Origin: Candidatus Undinarchaeales archaeon
Lineage (GTDB): Archaea; SpSt-1190; JASMDC01
Reading direction: 5' to 3'
Assembly: GCA_030753015.1 (NCBI GenBank)
Contig: JASMDC010000013.1
Coordinates: 1 to 64,000 of the forward strand
Length of the DNA stretch: 64,000 nt
The notes under the pieces were generated by a model. The model was given only the letters and a program-made list of their open reading frames with translations, searched no databases and was not told where the DNA came from. This document shows positions 1 to 8,356 of this stretch, piece after piece. The stretch's first letter is position 1, and every line of letters starts with the position of its first letter. The translations under genes were made by a program, and so were the position numbers.

Positions 1-607
1 GATCGATCTTGGTCACAGTGGTGCAGCACTCCACTGCTTGGTCGTGGTAACCCTGAGCGTTGTAGACGAAGGCGAGGTTCACCCATGCCTGGATGTAGTA
101 CGGGTCTGCGGCGAGGATCTCTTGGATAAGGGCGGATGCCCGTTCGTAATCCTCCTTCCCCATGTAGGCGTAGGCAAGGTTGTTCTTGGCCACGTTGAGG
201 TCCGGTTTGACCTCAAGTGCCTTCTGACAGAGCTCGATCTCCCGGTCCCAGAGATCCTGTCGGCCGTATGCCGTCCCGAGATTGATGAGCGCGGTAAGAT
301 AGTCGGGTTTGGCCTCCAGCGCCTTCTGATAGTACTCGATCTCTTTGGAGATGATACCCTTCAGCTTGTAGCAGTGTCCGAGGTTGGCCAGTGCGTAGGC
401 GTTCGACATGTCAGCGTGCGCCACCTGCATGAGGAGCTCGATGGCCTTGTCCACGTCACCCGTCCTCATGAGCTCGATGCCCTCGGCGCATTGAGGATCC
501 GCAACCACGATCCCGACCGGGATCGCTCCCTCTGGTGTGGCTGACACCGCTGTCGGAGCCACTTCCGGAGCTGTTGTCGCGTCTACAGCACCCTGTCCCT
601 CGTCCAT
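1..607 (-). CDS. TPR-repeat protein (3' end cut by window edge)
   Basis: Reading leftward from the ATG at 607 there are 202 open codons with no stop before the window edge, so the C-terminus is missing. After a low-complexity Ala/Thr/Pro-rich start of about 35 residues (MDEGQGAVDATTAPEV...), the translation is a string of 34-residue tetratricopeptide repeats, e.g. 'ALANLGHCYKLKGI', 'ALINLGTAYGRQDLWD' and 'NLAYAYMGKEDYERA', each with the usual small/aromatic TPR positions. TPR proteins are protein-interaction scaffolds; partner and role cannot be told. There is no signal peptide, so it is probably cytoplasmic. A TATA-like CCATAAAAAG at 630-639 is 23-32 nt before the ATG and fits a leaderless transcript. 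Open frames on the other strand here are shadows. Confidence 0.85.
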   Translation of the reverse strand, partial: MDEGQGAVDATTAPEVAPTAVSATPEGAIPVGIVVADPQCAEGIELMRTGDVDKAIELLMQVAHADMSNAYALANLGHCYKLKGIISKEIEYYQKALEAKPDYLTALINLGTAYGRQDLWDREIELCQKALEVKPDLNVAKNNLAYAYMGKEDYERASALIQEILAADPYYIQAWVNLAFVYNAQGYHDQAVECCTTVTKID

Positions 608-916
608 TGTGGTCTATCTCTCGACCAATCTTTTTATGGATTTGCGACATATACTGCGGCCGGAGCCCTGTCGAGACCGTTCGTTCGTCCACATATCGAC
701 AGCATTCATCGGCCCGTGCCCACAAAGGACGCGCTGATGTCAAGAACCGACCACACGGGCGCCATACCGGCCCCAGTTGTTCGATCCAGCGGCGTTCCAC
801 TGCCTTTCATATGAACTAGGGACGTGTCGTGAGCGTTCGTCAGCTGCGATATCCGTACTGGCCCAAAGCCAGGTTTATATATTAAGTCTTATTAAATATT
901 AATAGGGGGTATTAAG
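608..916. other. Intergenic region between divergent genes
   Basis: About 300 bp between the TPR gene (minus) and the small ORF (plus). The left end carries the TPR-gene TATA box. The right end is AT-rich, with TTTATATAT at 874-882 followed by ATTAAATATT, the probable promoter of the small plus-strand ORF. I see no RNA gene or repeat in the middle. Confidence 0.5.
630..639 (-). promoter_or_regulatory. TATA box of the TPR gene
   Basis: CCATAAAAAG on the minus strand lies 23-32 nt upstream of the ATG at 607, the spacing seen before many genes in this window and expected for an archaeal leaderless promoter. Confidence 0.5.
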
Positions 917-1063
917 GTGTCGACCGACATAGAACCCAGCATCCACCTAGTGTTGCGGATCGCGTCGGTGCTTCAGGACGTGATGGAAGGTGAGGGGATA
1001 GTCACCGAAGAGGCGGCCATGGTCCTCAACACCTTCAGTTTCTGCAACGAACTGGTGTCATAG
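917..1063 (+). CDS. Small hypothetical protein, 48 aa
   Basis: GTG start at 917 and TAG at 1061-1063. The start is supported by a strong Shine-Dalgarno AGGGGGT (904-910) six bases upstream and a TATA-like TTTATATAT at 874-882. The product (MSTDIEPSIHLVLRIASVLQ...) reads as one acidic helical domain with a hydrophobic face and a single Cys near the C-terminus. It has no membrane segment or known motif. The combination of promoter, ribosome-binding site and ordinary amino-acid usage makes it more likely than chance to be a real small gene. Function unknown. Confidence 0.5.
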   Translation: MSTDIEPSIHLVLRIASVLQDVMEGEGIVTEEAAMVLNTFSFCNELVS

Positions 1064-1132
1064 GGTACGACCCTACCGAAGAGTGGGGCACACAGGCACG
1101 GATTTTTATAGGTTGAGTGCCGCCGTTCTTTC

Positions 1133-1897
1133 GTGGTCAACCGCGACGACGTCCGTACCATTGTCCACCGTTTCGCCAGGGACACCTGGATTCGGAATCC
1201 GTTAGAGCTCAAATGGACCGATGGCGACGAGGGCCTGTCGGTGCGCGAGAGCAAGGGCGTCCTCGTGGTCCGATGCAACCCTTCTGCGCTTGAGGAAGAG
1301 GCGGATGAGAGCTGGGGCACTCTTGAAGAGTTCCTCCCCGGCCAGGACGAGAGTGACTTCGGTAAGAACCTCGTCGTCAACGCCCTGGCCCGGGGTGTGG
1401 CCGAACTCCTCTGCCCGCAGGCGAGCGAGGAGTATGGCGTGGTGCTCGCGTGCATGGCTGGCGCGTTCCCGTTTCGACCGCACGGCGACGATGCCCGTGA
1501 CCTCTGGACCGCGGTGACCACATCCACCGACAAGCTCGAGGCGCTGAAGGTGGCGCTCGTCCCGCCGTTCCGGCTCGATGTGCTCGATACGACACGGTTC
1601 TGGGTGCTCTCCGCAGAGCTCCCCCACAAGAAGGAGCCGGTGCTCGTCAGGTTCGGTCGACACCGGGACCGATCGGTACCTCTCGCTATAGCCTCTGTGC
1701 AGGAGGTGCTGTCCAAGCGATTCGGTGACATCTCTGATGAGGATGCTACCCTCCTTGGATTCGAGGGCCGTGAATCCCTGGATGCTTACCTGGAGGAGGG
1801 AAGGACTCTCTACCTACGTGCCGAACAGGTCCATCTCTGGCATATAGCAGTGGACCGTCCCATCATGCGGTGGCGTCCCGATCTCACGACGAGCTGA
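1133..1897 (+). CDS. ASCH-domain protein, 254 aa
   Basis: GTG start at 1133, with a TATA-like TTTTTATA at about 1102-1109, so probably leaderless. The C-terminal part (about residues 190-250) has the ASCH pattern: 'RFGDISDEDATLLGFEGRES' followed by 'LWHIAVDRPI'. ASCH is a PUA-related beta-barrel fold associated with RNA binding and, in some members, RNA cleavage or modified-nucleoside hydrolysis. The N-terminal 180 residues, rich in Asp/Glu and Leu, are not recognised. The protein has no signal peptide or membrane segment. It converges with the downstream methyltransferase gene, leaving 8 bp between stops. Antisense frames across this gene are arginine/serine-rich shadows. Assignment of the ASCH region is by motif only. 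Confidence 0.8.
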   Translation: MVNRDDVRTIVHRFARDTWIRNPLELKWTDGDEGLSVRESKGVLVVRCNPSALEEEADESWGTLEEFLPGQDESDFGKNLVVNALARGVAELLCPQASEEYGVVLACMAGAFPFRPHGDDARDLWTAVTTSTDKLEALKVALVPPFRLDVLDTTRFWVLSAELPHKKEPVLVRFGRHRDRSVPLAIASVQEVLSKRFGDISDEDATLLGFEGRESLDAYLEEGRTLYLRAEQVHLWHIAVDRPIMRWRPDLTTS

Positions 1898-1905
1898 GGC
1901 GTGCT

Positions 1906-2625
1906 TCACGTCCGTCGGAGCACGAGGTCCCAGTAGTAATAGCCGGGCACAGGAACCTTCAGTCGTCGGAGCAATCGGAGTAGCGTGCTCCGCTCATACA
2001 CGTCATTTTCCGCACCCAGACGGTGAAGGAAGAAGTCACTGACCGGGAACCAGCACAAACGCTTCTCGTTCTCAAGGACCTGAAAACCCGCGTTCTCAAG
2101 TAGCGGGACCAGCTCCGAGTCGTCCCGATATTCCCGGATATGCGTGGGATCTACGACCCACTCCCCGCGCTCGTTCCGATAGAAATACCATCCATACCAG
2201 CGTTTGAACACAGTGGTGAGGTACAGGTGGCCACTGGGCCTGAGCACGCGAGCGAGCTCACGGACCATCGCCCCGGGATCTTCGACGTGCTCAATGACCT
2301 GGCAGGCGAGCACTAGGTCCATGGACCCGTCTGGTACACTACCGCTTACGTCGCATACATCTGCGACAGCGCAGTTGAAGGAGCGGTCCATCCGCTGGAC
2401 ACGCCCGATACGATCGGCATTGGCGTCAATCGCGTGGACCTCTTTGCCCTTGAGATGATCCCGGGCCCTGAGTGTATAGAGTGTAGCACCATCGCCGCAC
2501 CCGAGGTCCAGAAGAGCGGTCACGTCCTCCCGCTCGACCAGCTGCTCCAACAGTGGTATCGCACGGACCTCGTAGTACTGGACCACAAGCCCCGCATAGT
2601 CCTCATCCTCGACGCGCATGGTCAT
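1906..2625 (-). CDS. Class I SAM-dependent methyltransferase, 239 aa
   Basis: Motif I 'LLDLGCGDGATLYTL' (about residue 40) binds the S-adenosylmethionine carboxypropyl group. An acidic strand end 'VHAIDANADRI' and motif 'DLVLACQVIEHVEDP' followed by 'RVLRPSGHLYLTTVF' complete the Methyltransf_11/UbiE-like Rossmann fold. The aromatic-rich C-terminal third (about 135-239: 'WYGWYFYRNERGEW', 'VPVPGYYYWDLVLRRT') is probably the substrate cap; the substrate is unknown. Start codons at 2625 and 2619 are both ATG. A GAGG six bases before 2619 favours the inner one (237 aa). The gene follows the two-helix membrane protein by 42 bp on the same strand without a clear TATA box, so the two are probably co-transcribed. 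Confidence 0.85.
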   Translation of the reverse strand: MTMRVEDEDYAGLVVQYYEVRAIPLLEQLVEREDVTALLDLGCGDGATLYTLRARDHLKGKEVHAIDANADRIGRVQRMDRSFNCAVADVCDVSGSVPDGSMDLVLACQVIEHVEDPGAMVRELARVLRPSGHLYLTTVFKRWYGWYFYRNERGEWVVDPTHIREYRDDSELVPLLENAGFQVLENEKRLCWFPVSDFFLHRLGAENDVYERSTLLRLLRRLKVPVPGYYYWDLVLRRT

Positions 2626-2667
2626 CCTCGAGCTACCGGGGACGGTAGCGAAACGGTCAGGACCTCC

Positions 2668-3114
2668 TCAGTCCTTCCCCTTCTTCTTACTGCTGCCCGA
2701 GACTTTCTCCTTGGCGGGGGTCTCAATAGTGAGCGCAGCATTCTTCTCCTTGAGCTGCTCGTACACATCGAGAAGGATCTCGTACATGCGGATGAGCATC
2801 AGGGAGTTGATGAGGAAGGCTATGACCTGAAGGAACAGGATTATCCCGATGATGGTTATGAGCGCCACGCTGAAGCTCTGGGACTGGACCATGGTCACGA
2901 GCTGATTATAGTTTGCGATGTAGTTGAAGTAGTCGTACTGAGCCCTCGTGGCCGCTTCAGGTCGCGGGGTCTCGTCGATGATCTTCGAGACCTCTTTCTG
3001 GTAGTCGTAGATCGTGATGGCCGTAAGGATCCCGGCGATGGTGAGGATGAGCATCCCCAGCATGATGAGGCGCTCCAGGGCCCGGGGCTTGATGTTCATC
3101 TCGCGGACTGCCAC
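2668..3114 (-). CDS. Two-helix membrane protein with Lys-rich tail (family D, copy 1), 148 aa
   Basis: GTG start at 3114, with TATA-like ATTTAAAG at about 3136-3143, 22-29 nt upstream (leaderless). The first membrane segment is near residues 16-35 ('LIMLGMLILTIAGILTAITI'). A loop of about 45 residues contains 'ATRAQYDYFNYIANYNQ'. The second membrane segment is near 82-105, followed by a helical, coiled-coil-like region ('LLDVYEQLKEKN') and a Lys-rich end. It sits directly downstream of the A1-B1-C1 cassette on the same strand. The IS-interrupted gene at 40,721-42,728 encodes a protein of the same plan with a similar loop, so this is a small paralogous family in this genome. Function unknown; its position suggests it may work with the cassette. 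Confidence 0.8.
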   Translation of the reverse strand: MAVREMNIKPRALERLIMLGMLILTIAGILTAITIYDYQKEVSKIIDETPRPEAATRAQYDYFNYIANYNQLVTMVQSQSFSVALITIIGIILFLQVIAFLINSLMLIRMYEILLDVYEQLKEKNAALTIETPAKEKVSGSSKKKGKD

Positions 3115-3159
3115 GAGAGGTCATTGGTGGTTGTGCTTTAAATGTGTATGCGGACCGCC

Positions 3160-6036
3160 TCAGCCGCACGCACCGTCCCACACCCATCCGCTGGGATTGC
3201 GTGAGAACAGGATGGCCCTTTCTGCTGTGATGGAACGGATCGCCTCGCCCTGGACAAGAAAGGTTAACTGTAGCCGCTTCCATCCCTCGACACCTTCGGG
3301 CGCATCGCACATCCGTGCGTTCGTGAAGTGGAGCCGATAGCCGAGCTGTGTGGACGCCACGTACAGCGGCGAGCCGAGATCGATGAGAGCCTCTCCATCC
3401 TCGTCGAGCACCTTTCCCGTGATAGTGCTCTCGGCCATCACATCGTCCCCTCGCACCGTGACCATCACGTCGAGGTCGAAGCCTTGGCGTTGAAGGATCT
3501 GGTAGACGGGCTCAGCCTTCGTTCCGGGATCGCTCCCTTCTATGTCGATGACGGTGCGCATGGCCCCGACCACCGTGAGGAACGCCGTGGAAGTCCCGCG
3601 TCGGCCGAGGCGATTTACTTCTAGCGAGAGCGTCTGCCGGCCTTCAGTGAGCTCACCACGTATCACCACTGTGATGATCCATTGCCGGAGGCTCTCCACA
3701 TAATGGAGCGAGAACAGCTGAGCCTCGCCCTCGTCGACGGTGACCGTCACATCGTCGCGCACCAGATCGATCACAGGCATCTCCCCCTCGTCCAGGACCG
3801 AGAGGTAGAGACGTACGAAGACCCCGTCCCGCAGCTCGTTGCGTGTGATGGTCTCAGGTTCGACGCTCGTCAGCTTGGCACGGAAGGTGGACTCGTGGGT
3901 AGGGTACCAGACCATGAGACTGGATGTCTGGGCCGACACCTCGCCCTCATGCTTGACGATGAGGTGGAGCGGGTGGCGGCCAGGCACGAGATCGGTAGAG
4001 AACGAGCGGGGAATGGTCGCCTCTACCCGCCACTGGAGGTCCTGGCGATGCACTTCGAGCGAACGGCCGGGAACCTCGAGGTCCCCGATGTAGAGGGTGA
4101 GGTCCTCATCGCTCACGCCCGTGAGCACGCTCTTTCCCTGGTATCGTGTCATGAACTCGAGCGCTACTGTGGCCTCGCCCAGGGCGATGGCATCGGCCCT
4201 GATATGGTCAGGGATCGTCGATACGATGCGGGAGACGAGCTGTGGGACGTAGCAGCCCGTCGGAGTGCATAGCTCTCCCGGGCCACAGTCATGGAGGAAG
4301 GAGTTCGCCATATCGCCGCACATGCAGTGGGCAGGGCAAATCTCCCAGCTTGTCACGAAGGGGATACGCTGGAGCCCCACTTGCGCTGTCTTGACACCGT
4401 CACGCTCGATCAGCATGAAAGGGAGACCTCCCAGAGGGGCACAACCGAAGTCCTGGCAACGTTCATTGAATCCGCAGGCGTCCACGACACCGCCCTCGTC
4501 AGAGAAGCACAGGCATACGGGGTGCTGGTCGGAGCGAGGATGGCACGTGACACCCGGACCGATGCACGGCACCTCGAGCCCCTTAGACTGCAGAAGACCA
4601 TCAACACATACGCGGTCCAGGTCGGTCCCCCGCTCGCTCCTGGGCCGCCAGGGTTCGACGGTGATTGTCGTGAGATGGACCCCGTGCTCCTCGCCGCGGA
4701 AGACCCGCACCCTGAGCTGATATAGCCCGGGAAGGATGCTCTCGGGGAGGTCGAAACGGAGGTTCCCGCAGGGGAACGTGCGACGGATGATCGTGTTCAC
4801 GCCCAGGCCCGTGTAGTTGAGAAGCTCCACCTCGCAGCGCTCCCCCCGTGTGTTGATGAACAATCGTACGGATTCACCAGCAATATAGGAGGATTTCTCC
4901 ACGGTCACCGGGACAGGGATGTCGTTACCGGAGGATAGGAGGAACATGGAGCTCGTGCCATGGGCCGGGAAACCGTGGCGGTTGTACACCGTCGTGCGTA
5001 CAAGGTAATCTCCCACCGGCCATGATGTACCGGTGACCACCGGGACCTGAAGGCAGGATGGTGCGCGAACGGAGTGGACCTTTTCCCCCTCGTGATGGAA
5101 CTCGATCTCGCAGTGGTCGACGGCCGTGAAGAAGCCGGTGGACACCAGGATGCCCTCGCCACGGAAGAAGGTGTCCTCGGTACGCCCCCCACCCTTGCTG
5201 AGGAACACTTCGACGGGGAAGAAGGCCGGTCGTATCACCACGGTCCGGGTAGCATTGAGCAACATATCGCTCCCCGGTCGCCGCACTATGGCCTGGAGCA
5301 CCATCTCCTGGGGCGGGCACATGCGATGGTCGAATCCCGCACACCCCAGCTCCGCGTACGAGACGGGCAGTGTGATGGTCGTACAGTTGAAGCATATCCT
5401 GACCTCGGACCGTGCGGCACCGGAGTGATCGAAGAGCGCCCATACGGCCAGCTCGGCCTCACCGATGTCCGCAGTGATGATGTCGCCCACCGCGTACTCG
5501 TCGGCAGGGGTTGACAGGGGCATGCGCTCCCAGCATCTGTCCGAGCCATCGGAACAAGCGAGCGGGAACTCGATCCTCACGTCACGCTTTACCACCATTT
5601 CTGTCACGGTCATACCGAAGGTGGGGAGGTCGAAGCGTACGAACCGGCTTCCCACGTCCTCGTTCTCGTCCGCTACCAGGAAGCTCAGGGGCACGTGATA
5701 AACTGCGAGCCTCGGTCGGAGCGTGGCCGGAGAGAATCCGCCCGCGATCTGCACCGCGTCCTTGATGGTGACCAGCTCGAACTCGACACGGTCCACGTAC
5801 CGTTCGTAATCGCAAGTGCGCGTGTACACGGGCGAGAGCTGGTCACACAGCGCACTGAGCACACCGGGACGGGACAACTCCTCCATCAGGTCGGGAGCTA
5901 TACCCCGCAGTACGATACGGACCTTGTTGTAGGGGGTGTGTGTAACGTCCACGTACTCCTCGACCGAGAGGATGCGCGGTCCCTCGGCGACAGCTAAGGT
6001 CAGCAGGAGTGCTAGCACGACCATCGTTCGCCTCAC
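3160..6036 (-). CDS. Secreted Ig/macroglobulin-like Cys-rich protein (family C, copy 1), 958 aa
   Basis: I take the GTG at 6036, not an upstream in-frame GTG at 6045. The 6036 GTG overlaps the stop of B1 (GTGA) and is preceded at good spacing by GGAGGTG, of which the 6045 GTG is part. A signal peptide (MRRTMVVLALLLTLAVA) is followed by several beta-sandwich-like stretches resembling macroglobulin/Ig domains ('SWPVGDYLVRTTVYN', 'PGLYQLRVRVFRGEEHGVH'). A Cys-rich core at about residues 465-595 contains 'HPVCLCFSDEGGVVDACGF' and 'CPAHCMCGDMANSFLHDCG', then more beta domains. No transmembrane segment follows the signal, so it is probably exported and disulphide-bonded. It aligns along its length by eye with C2 (18,823-21,837). 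The order A1-B1-C1 and translational coupling to B1 point to a shared complex. No enzyme motif seen. Confidence 0.85.
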   Translation of the reverse strand: MRRTMVVLALLLTLAVAEGPRILSVEEYVDVTHTPYNKVRIVLRGIAPDLMEELSRPGVLSALCDQLSPVYTRTCDYERYVDRVEFELVTIKDAVQIAGGFSPATLRPRLAVYHVPLSFLVADENEDVGSRFVRFDLPTFGMTVTEMVVKRDVRIEFPLACSDGSDRCWERMPLSTPADEYAVGDIITADIGEAELAVWALFDHSGAARSEVRICFNCTTITLPVSYAELGCAGFDHRMCPPQEMVLQAIVRRPGSDMLLNATRTVVIRPAFFPVEVFLSKGGGRTEDTFFRGEGILVSTGFFTAVDHCEIEFHHEGEKVHSVRAPSCLQVPVVTGTSWPVGDYLVRTTVYNRHGFPAHGTSSMFLLSSGNDIPVPVTVEKSSYIAGESVRLFINTRGERCEVELLNYTGLGVNTIIRRTFPCGNLRFDLPESILPGLYQLRVRVFRGEEHGVHLTTITVEPWRPRSERGTDLDRVCVDGLLQSKGLEVPCIGPGVTCHPRSDQHPVCLCFSDEGGVVDACGFNERCQDFGCAPLGGLPFMLIERDGVKTAQVGLQRIPFVTSWEICPAHCMCGDMANSFLHDCGPGELCTPTGCYVPQLVSRIVSTIPDHIRADAIALGEATVALEFMTRYQGKSVLTGVSDEDLTLYIGDLEVPGRSLEVHRQDLQWRVEATIPRSFSTDLVPGRHPLHLIVKHEGEVSAQTSSLMVWYPTHESTFRAKLTSVEPETITRNELRDGVFVRLYLSVLDEGEMPVIDLVRDDVTVTVDEGEAQLFSLHYVESLRQWIITVVIRGELTEGRQTLSLEVNRLGRRGTSTAFLTVVGAMRTVIDIEGSDPGTKAEPVYQILQRQGFDLDVMVTVRGDDVMAESTITGKVLDEDGEALIDLGSPLYVASTQLGYRLHFTNARMCDAPEGVEGWKRLQLTFLVQGEAIRSITAERAILFSRNPSGWVWDGACG

Positions 6037-8108
6037 GATCCGCACCTCCGCTGCTCGTAGATGGGCGTGAACGTACCGGTCACGTTAGCGGTGAACACCG
6101 GCTGCATGATGATGTCCTGCGCGAGGTCGTCCGTGACAGCGAGCACCTCGGCCCAGGTCTGCACCTTGTGCCCGATGTTCCCGGCTGCGTCCACGTTGGG
6201 CGCTGCGAGGAAGAGGTATCGGCCAGGGAGCACGCGGTTGAAGGTATATCGCCCATCCTCACCACTCGAGACCTCAAGACGGTCGCGTCCCGGATCAAGG
6301 GGCACGAGCGTGAGGCTCACATAGGAGGGTGGCGCCCCGGGGATATACTCCAGTGGCTCGAACACATCAGTGTCGTTATGGGTGCACGGCCCCCCATGTG
6401 CGATGACACGGAACTTGTGGTCGAGGCACGCCAGACGCCGTGTATCGACACAATAAACGGTCGTATTGGCCAGCACCCTACCGGTTACTTGCCGATAACG
6501 GGGAACTTCGACGGGGACCACATCGGGCGAGGGCACCTGGACTCGTACCCTAGCTGTCCCGAACCGTTCGGTGTCGTTGGGCGTGATTATGACCTCCCGC
6601 ACTCCACACGGGACCCCAAGACCGGTGTCGATGTGGTCCATCTCCGTCGCGTCGAAGACGAACGAGAGCTCCTGGAGGCACGGAGCGATCGCCACAGTGG
6701 CAGCGTCCACACCCACAGGTCGGATACGGACGGAACAGTGACCTTCACAGGACACGTCATACTCACGCGGTTCGTGTAGGGCGGCGGGGGATATGTCAGT
6801 CCCGAAAGGTGACTCCTTGACGAGCTCTACCTGCAACATGAACCTGAACTGGAGCGGACGCATCACGGTGGACGATCCCCGGACCGATCCTGTGGGCAGG
6901 AGATCGGTGATCCGTACCTCGACGGGGAACTGGAGTTGATAGGTGGCCTTGTACCACTTGCAGCACGCACACTGCGGATCGGGACAGCTGACCTCGTCCG
7001 GAGGCCTCCCCTGGACAAGCAGGTCGTTGGTAGCACCGTTGAGGGTGAGCCCCAATGACGGGAACCCTGTCTCGACGTCGCCGATGAGAGGAACGAACTC
7101 CCACTCAACACCGCGCATGAATCGTGCGAGCTCCTCTTCCGACCTGCTGCTCCCCGAGAACCTCTGGATGACTCGCTGGAAGCCCTCGCTAGCAGCCTTG
7201 GTGGAGAACATCGTCGCACCAACGAGAACGTCCTTCCCCACCTCACGCCGGATCTCGGTGAAAGGATAGGTCACGTCACGACAGAGCGTGCAGTAGCCCC
7301 GGGTGCGCTCAGCCTCGGTCCTGCCGAGGTTGGGCTCCAGCAGGAACGGCTGGACGGGGACATGGGCCTCTGCCGATGCTTCGGGGAGGAGCTGATCGTG
7401 CGCCATTAGGTAGGATACCAGCATCTCGAGCTCACGGTGCCACGGATTCTCCTCCAGGCCCAACCGATCGGCGGGCTTTGTGTAGAGCTCTGAGAAAGCC
7501 CTGGCCAAGCGCGCCAAGCGCATGAGACGGAGCGGCAGTTCAACGGTGACAGGTTCTCGCAGGACCGCCCGCACACCATCCATCTCGGCGATGACGGGGA
7601 TGTTGGCCGTGTAGGAAACATAATTGTCCCCGAGCACGAGGTCATCCTCCCCGACGAGGAGCTCACCGTCTATCTCGATCCGAGTTATGCCGTAGCGTTC
7701 CAACCGCCCCATGTCGAAGAGGTTGCTTTCCAGGCGTCGGCGCAGCTCCTGGCGTAGCATGCGTGCCAGGGTCCTCTCTGTGGGGAAATTGATAACGTTC
7801 CCACGGTCGACGAGCAGCGGTACGCCCATGTGGTTGGGCGAGGGTACGTTCTCTGCCGTGAACCCGCCCGTCTCCGCCACCTCGGTGACGGCCTGGAACA
7901 CGCTCTCCTCGACAACGAACCCGACGATCGTGCGCAGCTGTTCGCTCTTATCCTGGATGAGCTTTGCGTTGCGCTCCCGGTAGCGCACGACATCCTCGGT
8001 CTGTTCCTGCTGGAACATCATGTACGCCACTACGAACAGGACCACGGCCACGGCCACTAGTGCGATGATGGTGACCTGACCGCGGTTGTGGCGGGGAGCT
8101 TGGCCCAT
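6033..8108 (-). CDS. Pilin-like-anchored ectodomain protein (family B, copy 1), 691 aa
   Basis: The open frame continues upstream to 8393, but the ATG at 8108 is the start: a TATA-like CTTTATAC lies at 8135-8142 and the paralog B2 begins at the equivalent point. The N-terminus 'MGQAPRHNRGQVTIIALVAV' is basic, then RG/Q, then about 20 hydrophobic residues. This matches an archaeal class III (prepilin peptidase) signal, or else a simple N-terminal anchor. The ectodomain has the conserved block 'GGFTAENVPSPNHMGVP' (about 63-80), a 'RMLRQELRRRLESNL' helix, a CxxC-bearing middle region, 'FPVEVRITDLLPTG', and a C-terminal carboxypeptidase-regulatory-like beta-sandwich near residues 610-680 ('DGRYTFNRVLPGRYLFL'). 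It overlaps C1 by 4 nt. Function unknown; probably on the cell surface. Confidence 0.85.
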   Translation of the reverse strand: MGQAPRHNRGQVTIIALVAVAVVLFVVAYMMFQQEQTEDVVRYRERNAKLIQDKSEQLRTIVGFVVEESVFQAVTEVAETGGFTAENVPSPNHMGVPLLVDRGNVINFPTERTLARMLRQELRRRLESNLFDMGRLERYGITRIEIDGELLVGEDDLVLGDNYVSYTANIPVIAEMDGVRAVLREPVTVELPLRLMRLARLARAFSELYTKPADRLGLEENPWHRELEMLVSYLMAHDQLLPEASAEAHVPVQPFLLEPNLGRTEAERTRGYCTLCRDVTYPFTEIRREVGKDVLVGATMFSTKAASEGFQRVIQRFSGSSRSEEELARFMRGVEWEFVPLIGDVETGFPSLGLTLNGATNDLLVQGRPPDEVSCPDPQCACCKWYKATYQLQFPVEVRITDLLPTGSVRGSSTVMRPLQFRFMLQVELVKESPFGTDISPAALHEPREYDVSCEGHCSVRIRPVGVDAATVAIAPCLQELSFVFDATEMDHIDTGLGVPCGVREVIITPNDTERFGTARVRVQVPSPDVVPVEVPRYRQVTGRVLANTTVYCVDTRRLACLDHKFRVIAHGGPCTHNDTDVFEPLEYIPGAPPSYVSLTLVPLDPGRDRLEVSSGEDGRYTFNRVLPGRYLFLAAPNVDAAGNIGHKVQTWAEVLAVTDDLAQDIIMQPVFTANVTGTFTPIYEQRRCGS

Positions 8109-8356
8109 GGAAATAAGTATGAGTCCGGAAAAACGTATAAAGGCGTGGTTCACCCTGTGCGCTACCACGTCCTTTCGTTGACATGCGATGTGATTACCAT
8201 GATCGGTCCTGGCACCGTGCTCGTCGGCGGGATTGCCGGGATCCGCCTCCCCGAGCATGTGTGAGAGACGATGATGCAGGGTATAGGGCTCGTCCTGCTG
8301 AAGGTCGCCGCCGGACCAGCTTGGCGTTTTGTGGGTAGGTTGACCGCTTTCCCTGC
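8109..8356. other. A1-B1 intergenic region
   Basis: About 250 bp between the end of A1 and the start of B1. The part next to B1 contains its TATA box (CTTTATAC, 8135-8142). The rest is GC-rich, and one minus-strand frame happens to be free of stops (an upstream extension of B1), but its composition (His, Arg, Gly, Pro) and its absence from B2 argue against translation. I find no convincing RNA gene. Confidence 0.4.

Noticed and set aside
6037-6045. GTG at 6045 as the start of C1 (and GTG 21846 for C2)
   Set aside because: Both GTGs form part of the ribosome-binding sites of the starts chosen at 6036 and 21837.
8109-8356. Possible C/D-box RNA in the A1-B1 gap (ATGATG ... CTGA)
   Set aside because: The C-box-like sequence does not match RUGAUGA and no C'/D' pair or terminal stem was found.
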